Assembly (NCBI RefSeq): GCF_024171735.1
Contig: NZ_JAMTCH010000005.1
Location: 682,001-746,000, forward strand
DNA: 64,000 nucleotides
DNA from: Prauserella alba
Lineage (GTDB): Bacteria; Actinomycetota; Actinomycetes; Mycobacteriales; Pseudonocardiaceae
Reading direction: 5' to 3'
The position numbers and the translations under genes are program-made. A model generated the notes under the pieces. That model was not told where the DNA came from and made no database searches. It saw only the letters and a program-made list of their open reading frames with translations. The number at the start of each line of letters is the position of its first letter. Within the stretch, counting starts at the first letter, position 1. Positions 34,932 to 44,851 of this stretch are shown piece after piece.

Positions 34932-36086
34932 ATGGGTGCCGAGGTGGTCATCGAGGGCTTGACCAAGTCCTTCGGTAAGCAGGCCATCTGGCGTGACGTG
35001 ACGCTGAACCTGCCGCCGGGGGAAGTGTCGGTGATGCTCGGCCCGTCCGGTACCGGCAAGTCGGTGTTCCTCAAGTCGATGATCGGTCTGCTCAAACCCG
35101 ACAGCGGCAAGTGCGAGATCAACGGCGTCGACATCGCCAGGTGTTCGGAGCGCAAGCTCTACGAGACGCGAAAATTGTTCGGTGTGCTGTTCCAGGACGG
35201 CGCGCTGTTCGGGTCGATGAACCTCTACGACAACGTGGCGTTCCCGTTGCGGGAGCACACCAAGAAGTCGGAAACCGAGATCCGCAAGATCGTGCTGGAG
35301 AAGCTCGAGCTGACCGGTCTGTCAGGCGCGGAGGACAAGCTTCCCGGTGAGATCTCCGGTGGTATGCGCAAGCGTGCCGGGCTGGCCCGCGCGCTGGTGC
35401 TCGACCCCGAGATCATCCTGTGCGACGAGCCGGACTCCGGTCTGGACCCGGTGCGCACGGCGTACCTGTCGCAGCTGCTGATCGATCTGAACGCGCAGAT
35501 CGACGCGACGATCCTCATCGTCACCCACAACATCAACCTCGCCCGTACGGTGCCGGACAACATCGGCATGCTGTTCCGCAAGGAACTCGTCATGTTCGGC
35601 CCGCGCGAGGTGCTGCTGACCTCCGACGAGCCCGTCGTGGAGCAGTTCCTCAACGGCCGCAGGCTCGGTCCGATCGGCATGAGCGAGGAGAAGGACTCGG
35701 CGCAGATGGCGCTCGAGCAGGAGCAGGCCGACGCGGGCCATCACGACGGGTCGACCGAGGACGTACGCGGCATCGTGCCCCAGTTGCAGCCCACGCCGGG
35801 GCTGCCGGTGCGGCAGGGTGCGGTCCGCCGCAAGGACCGCGTGGTGCAGATCCTCCACACCCTCCCCGAACCAGCCCGTGAAGGCATCATCGCCTCGCTG
35901 ACGCCGGAGGAACGCAGGCACTACGGCATTCCGGAACCCGCCGTCACCGCCGGTGGCCTGACTCCGGCCCATCGCGGCAACCTGCCCGCGGGCGAGGTCG
36001 CCGACCTGCCCGGGGCGCACGCCTGGCCGGGCGGCGAGCAGTCCGCGCAGACCCGGCCGCTGCGACCGCGGCGAGGCGGCGCATGA
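34932..36086 (+). CDS. mceG: Mce transporter ATPase (MceG/Mkl)
   Basis: A 384-residue ABC ATPase powering the Mce lipid importer. Walker A GPSGTGKS (37-44), signature SGGMRKRAGLARAL and Walker B IILCDEPDSGLDPVRTAYLS are intact, with switch histidine in IVTHNINLART. The C-terminal extension after NGRRLGPIGMSEEKDSA is characteristic of Mkl and includes LHTLPEPAREGIIASL. It closely resembles Mycobacterium Mkl, which also lies between rplL and rpoB. ATG 34932 has GGGAGGG at ideal spacing; ATG 34833 would add 33 disordered residues. The stop overlaps the next start by 4 bases. Confidence 0.93.
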   Translation: MGAEVVIEGLTKSFGKQAIWRDVTLNLPPGEVSVMLGPSGTGKSVFLKSMIGLLKPDSGKCEINGVDIARCSERKLYETRKLFGVLFQDGALFGSMNLYDNVAFPLREHTKKSETEIRKIVLEKLELTGLSGAEDKLPGEISGGMRKRAGLARALVLDPEIILCDEPDSGLDPVRTAYLSQLLIDLNAQIDATILIVTHNINLARTVPDNIGMLFRKELVMFGPREVLLTSDEPVVEQFLNGRRLGPIGMSEEKDSAQMALEQEQADAGHHDGSTEDVRGIVPQLQPTPGLPVRQGAVRRKDRVVQILHTLPEPAREGIIASLTPEERRHYGIPEPAVTAGGLTPAHRGNLPAGEVADLPGAHAWPGGEQSAQTRPLRPRRGGA

Positions 36087-36871
36087 GCGCACGGTCGGCC
36101 ACCGTCCCCGGGATGGGGATGTTGCGGGAGACGGGCAAGCTGTTCGCCCTCGGTCTCGACATCGGCCGGGGCATCTTCCAGCGCCCGTTCCAGCTTCGGG
36201 AGTTCATCCAGCAGGCCTGGTTCATCGCCAGCGTGACGATCCTGCCGACCGCGCTCGTCGCGATCCCGTTCGGCGCGATCATCTCGCTGCAGTTCGGGTC
36301 GCTGGCGAGCCAGCTCGGTGCGGAGTCCTACACCGGTGCGGGCAGCGTGCTCGCGACCGTGCAACAGGCGGCACCGCTGGTGACGGCGTTGCTCGTCGCC
36401 GGTGCCGGCGGGTCGGCGATCTGCGCCGACATCGGTGCGCGCACCATCCGCGAGGAGATCGACGCCATGGAGGTGCTCGGCGTCTCCGCGGTGCAGCGCC
36501 TCATCGTGCCCCGCGTGCTGGCGTGCATGCTCGTCGCGATCCTGCTCAACGGCATGGTCAGCGTCATCGGCGTGCTGGGCGGCTACTTCTTCAACGTCGT
36601 GCTGCAGGACGGCACGCCCGGTGCGTACCTGGCCAGCTTCTCGGCGCTGGCCCAGCTGCCGGACCTGTGGGTCGGCGAGCTCAAGGCTCTGATCTTCGGA
36701 TTCCTTGCCGCCGTCGTGGCCGCCTACCGGGGGCTGCACCCGCCGCCCGGGCCGAAGGGCGTCGGCGATGCGGTCAACCAGTCCGTCGTCATCACGTTCC
36801 TGCTGCTGTTCGTGGTCAACGTCGTCATCACGTTGATCTATCTGCAGCTCGTCCCGCCGAAGTTGGGCTGA
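36083..36871 (+). CDS. yrbEA: Mce permease YrbE subunit A
   Basis: A 262-residue MlaE/YrbE permease with five to six membrane segments. The family core SLASQLGAESYTGAGSVLAT, then GAGGSAICADIGARTIREEI, DAMEVLGVSAVQRLIVPRVL is present; the EEIDAMEVLG stretch is the coupling helix that docks the ATPase. It starts within the ATGA overlap with mceG. Together with the next gene it forms the heterodimeric membrane channel of the importer. Confidence 0.95.
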   Translation: MSARSATVPGMGMLRETGKLFALGLDIGRGIFQRPFQLREFIQQAWFIASVTILPTALVAIPFGAIISLQFGSLASQLGAESYTGAGSVLATVQQAAPLVTALLVAGAGGSAICADIGARTIREEIDAMEVLGVSAVQRLIVPRVLACMLVAILLNGMVSVIGVLGGYFFNVVLQDGTPGAYLASFSALAQLPDLWVGELKALIFGFLAAVVAAYRGLHPPPGPKGVGDAVNQSVVITFLLLFVVNVVITLIYLQLVPPKLG

Positions 36872-36874
36872 CCG

Positions 36875-37714
36875 ATGGCCTCCGTGACCCAGCGCGCGAA
36901 AAAGATCGCGAACCGCCCGCTCGAGACGCTCGACGATCTCGGCGACCAGATGTCGTTCTACCTGCGCGCCCTCGCGTGGGCGCCGCGGACGATCCGGCGG
37001 TACATGAAGGAAGTGCTGCGCCTGCTGGCGGAGGTGAGCTTCGGCTCCGGTTCGCTGGCCATGATCGGCGGCACCGTCGGCGTGATGGTCGGGCTGACGC
37101 TGTTCACCGGTGTGCTGGTCGGTCTGCAGGGCTTCTCGGCCCTGGACTCGATCGGCACGTCGGCGTTCACCGGCTTCCTCACGTCGTTCTTCAACACCCG
37201 CGAGATCGCACCGCTGGTGGCGGGTCTCGCACTGTCGGCGACCGTCGGTTCCGGCTTCACCGCGCAGCTCGGCGCGATGCGCATCTCCGAGGAGATCGAC
37301 GCGCTCGAGGTGATGGCGGTGCCCAGCCTGCCGTACCTGGTCACGACGCGGATCATCGCCGGATTCGTCGCGGTCATCCCGCTCTACGTGATCGGCCTGA
37401 TGTCGTCGTACCTGGCATCGCGGGCCGTGGTCATCTACATCTACGGCCAATCGGCAGGTACCTATGACCACTACTTCGAGATGTTCCTGCCACCGCAGGA
37501 CGTGCTGTATTCGTTCATCAAGGTGCTGATCTTCAGCGTCTTGATCATCCTCACGCACTGCTACTACGGCTACAAGGCCAGCGGCGGCCCCGCGGGCGTC
37601 GGCGTGGCCGTGGGCCGTGCCGTGCGGTTGTCGATCGTCACGGTCGCGGTGGTCAACTTCTTCGTCGGGTTCGCGCTCTGGGGAACCGACACGACGGTGA
37701 GGATCGCGGGATGA
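36875..37714 (+). CDS. yrbEB: Mce permease YrbE subunit B
   Basis: A 279-residue MlaE/YrbE permease, paralogue of the preceding gene. Core motifs: FSALDSIGTSAFTGFLTSFF, then ALSATVGSGFTAQLGAMRIS, EEIDALEVMAVPSLPYLVTT. A basic N-terminal tail (AKKIANRPLETLDDLGDQMS) precedes the membrane region, as usual for the B subunit. ATG starts 3 bases after the A subunit stop. Its stop overlaps mceA by 4 bases. Confidence 0.95.
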   Translation: MASVTQRAKKIANRPLETLDDLGDQMSFYLRALAWAPRTIRRYMKEVLRLLAEVSFGSGSLAMIGGTVGVMVGLTLFTGVLVGLQGFSALDSIGTSAFTGFLTSFFNTREIAPLVAGLALSATVGSGFTAQLGAMRISEEIDALEVMAVPSLPYLVTTRIIAGFVAVIPLYVIGLMSSYLASRAVVIYIYGQSAGTYDHYFEMFLPPQDVLYSFIKVLIFSVLIILTHCYYGYKASGGPAGVGVAVGRAVRLSIVTVAVVNFFVGFALWGTDTTVRIAG

Positions 37715-39072
37715 TGGCGACACTGCGTCGAAGGTTGCTGGGGCTGCTGCTCGTCGGACTGCTGGTCGGTGGCGTGGCCCTGAGTGTGGCGATCTACAAC
37801 AAGGCGTTCACCTCGTACGTCACGGTCACGCTCGAGGCGGACGAGCTCGGCAACCAGCTGTCGGAGAACTCCGACGTCAAGGTGCGCGGGCTGATCATCG
37901 GCCGCGTCGGGGAGATCACGCCGGTCAACGGCGGTTCGACGGAACTGACGCTGAACCTCGACCCCGAACACGCCGATCTGGTGCCGTCGAACGTGTCGGC
38001 CCGGTTCCTGCCGAAGACCCTCTTCGGTGAGCGCTTCGTCAGCCTGGAGATCCCGGAGGGTGCCGAGGCGACGGCGCTGCGGTCGGGGGACGTCATCCCG
38101 CAGGACCGCACGGAGAGCGCGATCGAACTCGAACAGGCGCTGTCGGACCTGATGCCGGTGCTGCAGGCGGTGCAGCCGCAGAAGCTCTCGGCCACGCTCA
38201 CCGCGATCTCGACGGCGCTCGAAGGGCGTGGTGAACAGCTGGGCGGGACGCTGTCGGATCTCGGCAACTACCTGGGCGAGCTGAACCCGCACGTGCCGAA
38301 GCTGCAGGAGAACCTGCGGGAGCTGGCGAAGTTCTCGCACAACCTGTCCGACGTCACCCCGGACCTGGTGCAGACGCTCGACAACTTCACCACGACGAGC
38401 AGGACGATCGTGGAGAAGCGGCAGGCGCTGTCGAACATGTACACCAGCATCACGGGCGCCTCCAGGGACCTGCACTCGTGGCTGAAGGCGAACTCGTCGA
38501 ATCTCATCCAGCTCGCCGACACGGCCAGGCCGACCGCCGAACTGCTGGCCAAGTACGCGCCGTCGTACCCGTGTTTCCTCGGGCAGATGGCCGAGCTGGT
38601 GCCGCGGATCGACAAGGCGTTCGGCAAGGGCACCAACCAGCCGGGACTGCACGCGACGCTGGAGATCACGAACAACCGTGGCCCGTACAAGCCGGGTCAG
38701 GACGAGCCGGAGTGGAACGACCACCGCGGCCCGCGCTGCTACGACTTCGCCGAGATGCCGGATCCGTTCCCGCAGTACCCGCCGGACGGCCCCGTCAAGG
38801 ACGGCAGCACGGCGCCCCCGCCCGCCCGCTCGTCCAACAACGGCCTCAGCCAGGCCGACGACCAGGCCAACGCGGGCGGCTACAACAACAGCGGTGGTGG
38901 CGCGGCCGCGCCGGGCATCGCCGGCGGCGACCCGGCGGGCTCGCCGGGTGAGCTGCGGCTGATCTCGCAGCTGACCGCGCCGCGGCTCGGCATGACCGCC
39001 GACGAGGTGCCCGGCTGGGGCTCCCTGCTCATTGCCCCGATGTACCGAGGAGCGGAGGTGACGGTCGAATAA
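37711..39072 (+). CDS. mceA: Mce family protein A
   Basis: A 453-residue substrate-binding subunit. One N-terminal membrane helix (9-28) anchors an MlaD domain (about 35-120: LSENSDVKVRGLIIGRVGEI, then FLPKTLFGERFVSLEIP). A long helical region (about 135-300) follows that in Mce complexes forms the periplasm-spanning tube, and a Pro/Gly/Asn-rich tail near 365-410 precedes a conserved end (LGMTADEVPGWGSLLIAPMY). ATGA overlap with yrbEB; 1-base overlap with mceB. Confidence 0.93.
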   Translation: MMATLRRRLLGLLLVGLLVGGVALSVAIYNKAFTSYVTVTLEADELGNQLSENSDVKVRGLIIGRVGEITPVNGGSTELTLNLDPEHADLVPSNVSARFLPKTLFGERFVSLEIPEGAEATALRSGDVIPQDRTESAIELEQALSDLMPVLQAVQPQKLSATLTAISTALEGRGEQLGGTLSDLGNYLGELNPHVPKLQENLRELAKFSHNLSDVTPDLVQTLDNFTTTSRTIVEKRQALSNMYTSITGASRDLHSWLKANSSNLIQLADTARPTAELLAKYAPSYPCFLGQMAELVPRIDKAFGKGTNQPGLHATLEITNNRGPYKPGQDEPEWNDHRGPRCYDFAEMPDPFPQYPPDGPVKDGSTAPPPARSSNNGLSQADDQANAGGYNNSGGGAAAPGIAGGDPAGSPGELRLISQLTAPRLGMTADEVPGWGSLLIAPMYRGAEVTVE

Positions 39073-40160
39073 TGCGCGGACTCACCGCACCACTGGTCAA
39101 ACTCGGTGCCTTCATCGTCGTCACGGTGCTGGTCACAGGTGTGCTCGCGGTCAGCATCGCGAACGTCAACCTGTCCGACACCGTGACCTACAAGGCCCGG
39201 TTCACCGACGCGACGATGGTGATCCCCAACGACGACGTCCGTATCGCGGGTGTGCGCGTCGGCCAGGTCAGCTCCGTCGAGATCGTGGACCGCAGGCTCG
39301 CCGAGGTGGAGTTCGAACTCGACAAGGGCCGGGAGCTGCCCGCGGACGTGCAGGCGTCGATCAAGTACCGCAACCTCGTCGGCCAGCGCTACATCGCCCT
39401 CGAACGCTCCGGCCAGGGCGGGATCACGCCCGTGGCCAACCAGGGCGGCGGCAACCAGCCCGCAGGCGCGGGTCCGCAGGGCACGCTCCAGCCGGGCGAC
39501 ACGATCCCGCTGGAGCGGACCACGCCTGCGCTGGACCTGAACGAGCTGTTCAACGGGTTCAAGCCGCTGTTCAGGGCGCTGTCGCCGGACGACGTCAACA
39601 AGCTGTCCTACGAGATCATCCAGGTCCTGCAGGGTGAGGGCGGCACGGTCGAGAGCCTGCTGTCGCACACCGCGTCGCTGACGACGAAGCTGGCCGAGAA
39701 GGACAAGGTGATCGGCCAGGTCATCAACAACCTGAACACGGTGCTGACGACGGTCAACCAGCGCACGCCGCAGCTGGATCAGCTGATCGTGCGGCTGCAG
39801 AAGCTGGTGTCGGGACTGGCCAAGGACAAGGACCCGATCGGGCAGTCGATCGATGCGCTCGGCGGGCTGGCGCAGACCACGGCGGGCCTGCTGAAGGAGG
39901 GCCGCGAGCCGCTGAAGCAGGACATCAAGGCCCTCGGTGAACTGGCGGGGAACCTCAACGAGCAGGAGCAGGTCGTCGAGCACTTCATCCAGTTCCTGCC
40001 GGAGAAGGCGCAGCGGATGGCCGCCACCGCCGACTACGGCTCGTGGTTCAACTTCTATCTGTGCAGTGCGAGTGGCAACGTCCGGATCCCCGGTCTGATG
40101 TCCGAGCCCGTCAACGTGCCGATCGCGCCGGTCAACAGAGAGCGGTGCACCAGCGAATGA
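39072..40160 (+). CDS. mceB: Mce family protein B
   Basis: A 362-residue Mce subunit. N-terminal membrane helix (about 10-30), MlaD domain (VIPNDDVRIAGVRVGQVSSV, then IKYRNLVGQRYIALER), a Gly/Gln-rich loop (GGGNQPAGAGPQG), then helical Mce domain (to about 310) and a C-terminal cysteine pair (FNFYLCSASGNV...RERCTSE). ATG shares a base with the mceA stop. One of six subunits of the tube. Confidence 0.93.
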   Translation: MRGLTAPLVKLGAFIVVTVLVTGVLAVSIANVNLSDTVTYKARFTDATMVIPNDDVRIAGVRVGQVSSVEIVDRRLAEVEFELDKGRELPADVQASIKYRNLVGQRYIALERSGQGGITPVANQGGGNQPAGAGPQGTLQPGDTIPLERTTPALDLNELFNGFKPLFRALSPDDVNKLSYEIIQVLQGEGGTVESLLSHTASLTTKLAEKDKVIGQVINNLNTVLTTVNQRTPQLDQLIVRLQKLVSGLAKDKDPIGQSIDALGGLAQTTAGLLKEGREPLKQDIKALGELAGNLNEQEQVVEHFIQFLPEKAQRMAATADYGSWFNFYLCSASGNVRIPGLMSEPVNVPIAPVNRERCTSE

Positions 40161-41143
40161 AGAGTTTCCAGAAGCGCAACCCGATCCCCATCGCGATCAC
40201 CGGCATCGTGGTGATCGTGCTCGGCATCGTGGCCTCGTTGAACACCGAGGACCTGCCGCTCATCGGCGGCGGCACGACGTACCAGGCCGAGTTCAGCGAG
40301 GCCGCCGGCCTGCAGCCCGACGACGAGGTGCGCGTCGCGGGTGTGAAGGTCGGCAACGTCAGCGACGTCGAGCTCGACGGCGACCGGGTGAACGTGTCGT
40401 TCAAGGTCCGCGACGCCTGGCTGGGCGACCGCACCTCCGCGACGATCAAGATCAAGACGTTGCTGGGGCAGAAGTACGTGGCGCTCGACCCGCTGGGGGA
40501 GAACCCGCTCGATCCGGGGTCGACCATCCCGCGCGAGCGCACCACGGCGCCGTACGACGTGCTCGAGGCGTTCCGTGACCTCTCCGGCACCGTCGACGAG
40601 GTCGACACCGACCAGCTGGCGCAGAGCTTCGACGTGCTGTCCGAGACCTTCTCCGACACGCCCGACGAGATGAAGGGCGCGCTGAACGGGCTGTCGAAGC
40701 TGTCGCAGACCATCGCCAAACGCGACCAGCAGCTCAAGAGCCTGCTGCAGAACACCAAGCAGATCTCGGGCACCCTCGCCGGCCGCGACGAGCAGTTGGT
40801 GAAGCTGATGAAGGACGGGTCGGCGCTGCTCGGCGAACTGCAGCGGCGCAAGCAGGCCATCACCACGATGCTGCAGGGCAGCCAGGAGCTGTCGACCCAG
40901 CTGCGGGGCCTGGTCGCCGACAACAACGAGCAGATCGGCCCTGTGCTGAACAAGCTCGACCGGCTCACCGGCATGCTGCAGCGCAACGAGGAGTCGTTGA
41001 GCCAGGGCATCCGCCAGTTCGCGCCGTTCGTCCGTGTCTTCAACAACACGATCGGTAACGGCCGCTGGTTCGACAACTACATCTGCGGCCTCCTGCTCCC
41101 GTCCGTCGGGCCGGTGAACGAAGAGGGGTGCAACGCCAAATGA
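40157..41143 (+). CDS. mceC: Mce family protein C
   Basis: A 328-residue Mce subunit. Basic tip (MKSFQKRNP), membrane helix (9-27), MlaD domain (LQPDDEVRVAGVKVGNVSDV, then IKTLLGQKYVALDPLG), helical region rich in Gln/Leu/Lys, and a C-terminal disulfide-type pair (YICGLLLPSVGPVNEEGCNAK end). ATG 40157 lies in an ATGA overlap with mceB; the longer frame inside mceB is a shadow. Confidence 0.93.
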   Translation: MKSFQKRNPIPIAITGIVVIVLGIVASLNTEDLPLIGGGTTYQAEFSEAAGLQPDDEVRVAGVKVGNVSDVELDGDRVNVSFKVRDAWLGDRTSATIKIKTLLGQKYVALDPLGENPLDPGSTIPRERTTAPYDVLEAFRDLSGTVDEVDTDQLAQSFDVLSETFSDTPDEMKGALNGLSKLSQTIAKRDQQLKSLLQNTKQISGTLAGRDEQLVKLMKDGSALLGELQRRKQAITTMLQGSQELSTQLRGLVADNNEQIGPVLNKLDRLTGMLQRNEESLSQGIRQFAPFVRVFNNTIGNGRWFDNYICGLLLPSVGPVNEEGCNAK

Positions 41144-42324
41144 TCACCACTCGATTCGGCCAGCGGCTCGCCCAGGGCGTCACGATCGCCATCGTGCTGG
41201 CGCTCGTCGTCGCGGGCGGACTGTGGTGGACACTGCAGGACGCGGGCAGCAAACGTGTCAGCGCGTACTTCCCGAGCGCGATCGGCCTGTACGAGGGCAA
41301 CACCGTCCGCGTGCTCGGCGTCGAGATGGGCGAGGTCACGAACGTCGAGCCGCAGGGCGAGCGCGTTCTCGTGGAGATGACCTACGACCGTGAGGTGCAG
41401 ATCCCGGCCGACGCGAAGGCGATCATCGTGGCGCCGTCGCTGGTGTCGGACCGGTACGTGCAGTTCGCACCCGCCTACACCGGCGGGCCGACGCTCGACG
41501 CGGGCGCGACGATCAGCAAGGACCGCACGGAGGTGCCGCTCGAGATCGACGAGCTCGCCGAGAGCCTCAGCCGAGTGTCCGAATCACTCGGCCCGAACGG
41601 CGCCAACAAGAACGGTTCGCTGTCGGACCTGCTCGACACCACGGCCCAGAACCTCGACGGCAACGGCAAGGCGCTGCACGACACGATCACCGAGCTCGGC
41701 AAGGCCTCGGGCACGCTCTCGGGCAACTCCGGCGACCTGTTCGCCACGGTCGAGAACCTGGCGAAGCTGTCCACGACGCTCGCCGGCAGCGACCAGACGG
41801 TGCGCAAGTTCGAACAGCAGCTCGCCGACATCAGCGGCTACCTGTCGGGTGAGCGGGAGAACCTGTCGGCGACGGTCAAACAGCTCGGTACGGCGCTGAC
41901 CTCGGTCAAGGGCTTCGTCGAGAACAACAGGAGCAAGCTCAAGTCCAACGTGGACAAGCTGGCGAGCGTCACGCGGGTGCTCGTCGAACAGCGCGGCGCC
42001 CTGGCCGAGACCTTGGACATCGCCCCGCTGGCGCTGACCAACCTCGCCAACACCTACAACGCCGCGTCGGGAACCCTCGACGCCAGGGCGAACCTCAACG
42101 AGCTCACGCAGCCGCCGGCGACGATGGTGTGCAACCTGATCAAGCAGACCCCGGATGCGCTCGACGCCGTCGGCAACCTGTGCCAGGGCGTGGCCGACGT
42201 CGTCGACAACAACGTGCCGCTGCCGTCGCTGGCGCAGTCGGTGCACGCGCTGAACAACGGCGAGCTGCCGCCGCTGCCGCTCCCGGTGACCCAGCAGGTG
42301 CTGTCCTCGGGAGGTGGCCAGTGA
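41140..42324 (+). CDS. mceD: Mce family protein D
   Basis: A 394-residue Mce subunit. Membrane helix about 14-32, MlaD domain (IGLYEGNTVRVLGVEMGEVT, then IVAPSLVSDRYVQFAPAYTG), then a long helical stretch with regularly spaced Leu and Ser (SLSRVSESLGPNG... to about 310), ending with MVCNLIKQTPDALDAVGNLC (two cysteines). ATG 41140 is in an ATGA overlap with mceC. Its stop overlaps mceE's GTG. Confidence 0.93.
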   Translation: MITTRFGQRLAQGVTIAIVLALVVAGGLWWTLQDAGSKRVSAYFPSAIGLYEGNTVRVLGVEMGEVTNVEPQGERVLVEMTYDREVQIPADAKAIIVAPSLVSDRYVQFAPAYTGGPTLDAGATISKDRTEVPLEIDELAESLSRVSESLGPNGANKNGSLSDLLDTTAQNLDGNGKALHDTITELGKASGTLSGNSGDLFATVENLAKLSTTLAGSDQTVRKFEQQLADISGYLSGERENLSATVKQLGTALTSVKGFVENNRSKLKSNVDKLASVTRVLVEQRGALAETLDIAPLALTNLANTYNAASGTLDARANLNELTQPPATMVCNLIKQTPDALDAVGNLCQGVADVVDNNVPLPSLAQSVHALNNGELPPLPLPVTQQVLSSGGGQ

Positions 42325-43535
42325 GGTTCCGCAAGCTGCTGTCCGCCGGTGCGGCCGCCACCATGCTGGCCGTGTCCGGCTGCGGGTTCTCCGGCGTGTA
42401 CGACCTCCCGCTGCCGGGCGGCGCCGACCTCGGCGACGACCCGTACCGCGTGAAGGTGCAGTTCCGCGACGTCCTCGACCTCGTGCCGCAGTCCGGGGTG
42501 AAGGTCAACGAGGTGCCGGTCGGCAGGGTCGAGGAGATCGGCCTGGCCCGCGACGGCTGGACGGCCGAGGTCACGCTGCTGATCAACGACGAGGTCGAAC
42601 TGCCGGCCAACGCGATCGCGAACCTGCGCCAGTCCAGCCTGCTCGGCGAGAAATACGTCCAGCTGGGCGCGCCGGGACAGGACCCGGCCGAGGCCCAACT
42701 GGGCGAGGGCGACACGATCCCGGTGGAGCGCACCGACCGCAGCGTCGAGGTGGAGGAAGTGCTCGGCGCGCTGTCGATGCTGCTCAACGGTGGCGGCGTG
42801 GAACAGCTCAACAACATCACCAAGGAACTCAACACGGCGCTGTCCGGCAACGAGCAGGACATCAAGGGCCTGCTGCGCAACGCCGACCAGCTGGTGTCGG
42901 CGCTCGACGCGCAGTCCGGCGACATCACCAGCGCACTGGACGGCCTGAACCGGCTGTCGATGAGCCTGAAGGGGCAGAAGGACCGCATCGCGAGCGCGAT
43001 CGACAACCTGGGCCCCGGTCTGGAAGTGCTGGAGAAGCAGCGCGGCCAGCTGGTGACGATGTTGCAGGCGCTGAACCGCGTGTCCGGCGTGGCCACGAGG
43101 ACGATCAACCAGAGCCAGGAGGACCTGGTCGCGAACCTGAAGTCCCTCATGCCGGTGCTGCGCAAACTCGGCGAGGCGGGGTCGGACCTGCCGAAATCGC
43201 TCGAACTGCTCCTCAGCTACCCGTTCACCGACCAGGCCGTGAAGGGCGCCAAGGGCGACTACTTCAACCTCTACGCCGACGTGGATCTGGACTTGAGCGA
43301 GGTGCTGGCCAACCTCGGCCGCAGCAGGCAGAACCCGCTCCAGGACGTTCATCTGCCGGGCAATCTGACGTCGCCGCGCGAGGGCACGGGGAACAACCCG
43401 CCGCCGCTGCCACTGGGTGAATCGTCCCAACAGTCCGGATCGCAGCAGTCCGGCGGGCAGGACGGGCGGTCCACGCAACAGTCGCCGTCGGGCGTCGCGG
43501 GGATCTTCGACACCCTGTCAGGGGGCGGTAGCTGA
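42321..43535 (+). CDS. mceE: Mce family lipoprotein E
   Basis: A 404-residue Mce subunit exported as a lipoprotein. The signal peptide ends in the lipobox LAVSGC (lipidated Cys near residue 21) rather than a plain anchor, the mark of MceE/LprK. MlaD domain: VPQSGVKVNEVPVGRVEEIG, then LRQSSLLGEKYVQLGAPG. A helical region reaches about 300, and a Gln/Ser/Gly-rich tail (QQSGSQQSGGQDGRSTQQSP) ends the protein. GTGA overlap with mceD, 1-base overlap with mceF. Confidence 0.93.
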   Translation: MRFRKLLSAGAAATMLAVSGCGFSGVYDLPLPGGADLGDDPYRVKVQFRDVLDLVPQSGVKVNEVPVGRVEEIGLARDGWTAEVTLLINDEVELPANAIANLRQSSLLGEKYVQLGAPGQDPAEAQLGEGDTIPVERTDRSVEVEEVLGALSMLLNGGGVEQLNNITKELNTALSGNEQDIKGLLRNADQLVSALDAQSGDITSALDGLNRLSMSLKGQKDRIASAIDNLGPGLEVLEKQRGQLVTMLQALNRVSGVATRTINQSQEDLVANLKSLMPVLRKLGEAGSDLPKSLELLLSYPFTDQAVKGAKGDYFNLYADVDLDLSEVLANLGRSRQNPLQDVHLPGNLTSPREGTGNNPPPLPLGESSQQSGSQQSGGQDGRSTQQSPSGVAGIFDTLSGGGS

Positions 43536-44797
43536 TGCTGGTGCGCAAGACCAAGATCCAGCTCGTGGTGTTCGCGATCATCTCGGTGGTCGCCGTCGTG
43601 TACGCGCTCGTGCGGTTCACTGACGTCGAGGAGACCTTCGGCCAGGGCGGCTACAGCGTGGACCTGCAGCTGACCGAGTCCGGCGGCATCTTCACCGGCG
43701 CCGAGGTGACCTACCGCGGCTTCAACATCGGCACGGTCGGGCCGCTGAGCCTGACCGAGGACGGCACCCAGGCCGAACTGGACATCGAGGCGGACGCGCC
43801 GCCCGTGCCCGCCGACCTGAAGGCCGTCGTGGCGAACCGGTCCGCGGTCGGCGAACAGTACGTCGATCTGCGGCCGCAGAGTTCCGGCGGGCCGTTCCTC
43901 GAAGCCGGTTCGGTGATCGACTCGCGGAACACGAAAACACCCGTGCCGACGGAGAAACTGATCGGCGATCTGTCGTCGCTGGCCAGGTCCGTGCCGACCG
44001 ATTCGCTGCGCACCGTGGTCGACGAGTCCTACGACGCCTTCAACGGCACCGGCCGCGACCTGCAGCAGCTGATGGACACCACGCAGGAGTTCACGAAGGT
44101 GGCCTCCGAACACGTCCCGCAGACGGTGGAGCTGCTCGACTCCGGCACGACGGTGCTGCGCACGCAGAACGAGATGTCCGGCTCGTTGCGCTCGTTCAGT
44201 CGTGACCTGCGCAAGTTGTCGAAGACGCTGAAGGAATCCGACCCCGACATCCGCAAGCTCGTCGACGTCGCGCCGCAGGTCGGCGACCAGGTGCAGCAGG
44301 TCCTGGCCGAGACCGGCCCCGGCCTGTCGGCGCTCACGGCGAACCTGTTGACGACGTCGAACCTGCTGGTCCCGAGGCAGGACGGGCTGGAGATGATGTT
44401 CATCGCCTACCCGATGGTGACCGGCGGCGCCTACTCGGTCGCACCCGGCGACGGCACCGCCCACCTGGGCCTTGCGCTCAACCTGTTCAACCCGCCGTCC
44501 TGCACCAAGGGTTACCGTTCGCCCGACGAGTACCGTCCGGGCAGCGACACCTCCGAGCGGCCTCCCAAGGACGATGCGTACTGCGCCGAACCGGTCGGCA
44601 GCCCGATCAGTGTGCGTGGTTCGCAGAACGCGCCGTACCACGGCGTTCCGGTGAAGCCGAGCCAGCAACAGCTGGAGGAGAACTCGACGCGGGACGAGGA
44701 GGAGCTGGCCTCGTTGCGCGGCACTCCCGGCGTGGCGAGCAGCCCGGGACTCGACATCACGAGCCTCGACCAGCTCGCGGGCCTGGCCCGGCCGTGA
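43535..44797 (+). CDS. mceF: Mce family protein F
   Basis: A 420-residue Mce subunit. Membrane helix about 8-27, MlaD domain (IFTGAEVTYRGFNIGTVGPL, then VVANRSAVGEQYVDLRPQS), helical region (about 135-270), and a C-terminal domain with LFNPPSCTKGY and DAYCAEPVGSPISV. It is the last of the six tube subunits. ATG overlaps the mceE stop by one base. The Mce-associated genes follow 54 bases later, probably on the same transcript. Confidence 0.93.
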   Translation: MLVRKTKIQLVVFAIISVVAVVYALVRFTDVEETFGQGGYSVDLQLTESGGIFTGAEVTYRGFNIGTVGPLSLTEDGTQAELDIEADAPPVPADLKAVVANRSAVGEQYVDLRPQSSGGPFLEAGSVIDSRNTKTPVPTEKLIGDLSSLARSVPTDSLRTVVDESYDAFNGTGRDLQQLMDTTQEFTKVASEHVPQTVELLDSGTTVLRTQNEMSGSLRSFSRDLRKLSKTLKESDPDIRKLVDVAPQVGDQVQQVLAETGPGLSALTANLLTTSNLLVPRQDGLEMMFIAYPMVTGGAYSVAPGDGTAHLGLALNLFNPPSCTKGYRSPDEYRPGSDTSERPPKDDAYCAEPVGSPISVRGSQNAPYHGVPVKPSQQQLEENSTRDEEELASLRGTPGVASSPGLDITSLDQLAGLARP

Positions 44798-44851
44798 GCC
44801 GGTCCGGGCGGCACACAGCAAGCTGACACGACCGCAATACCCTGGAGCGTT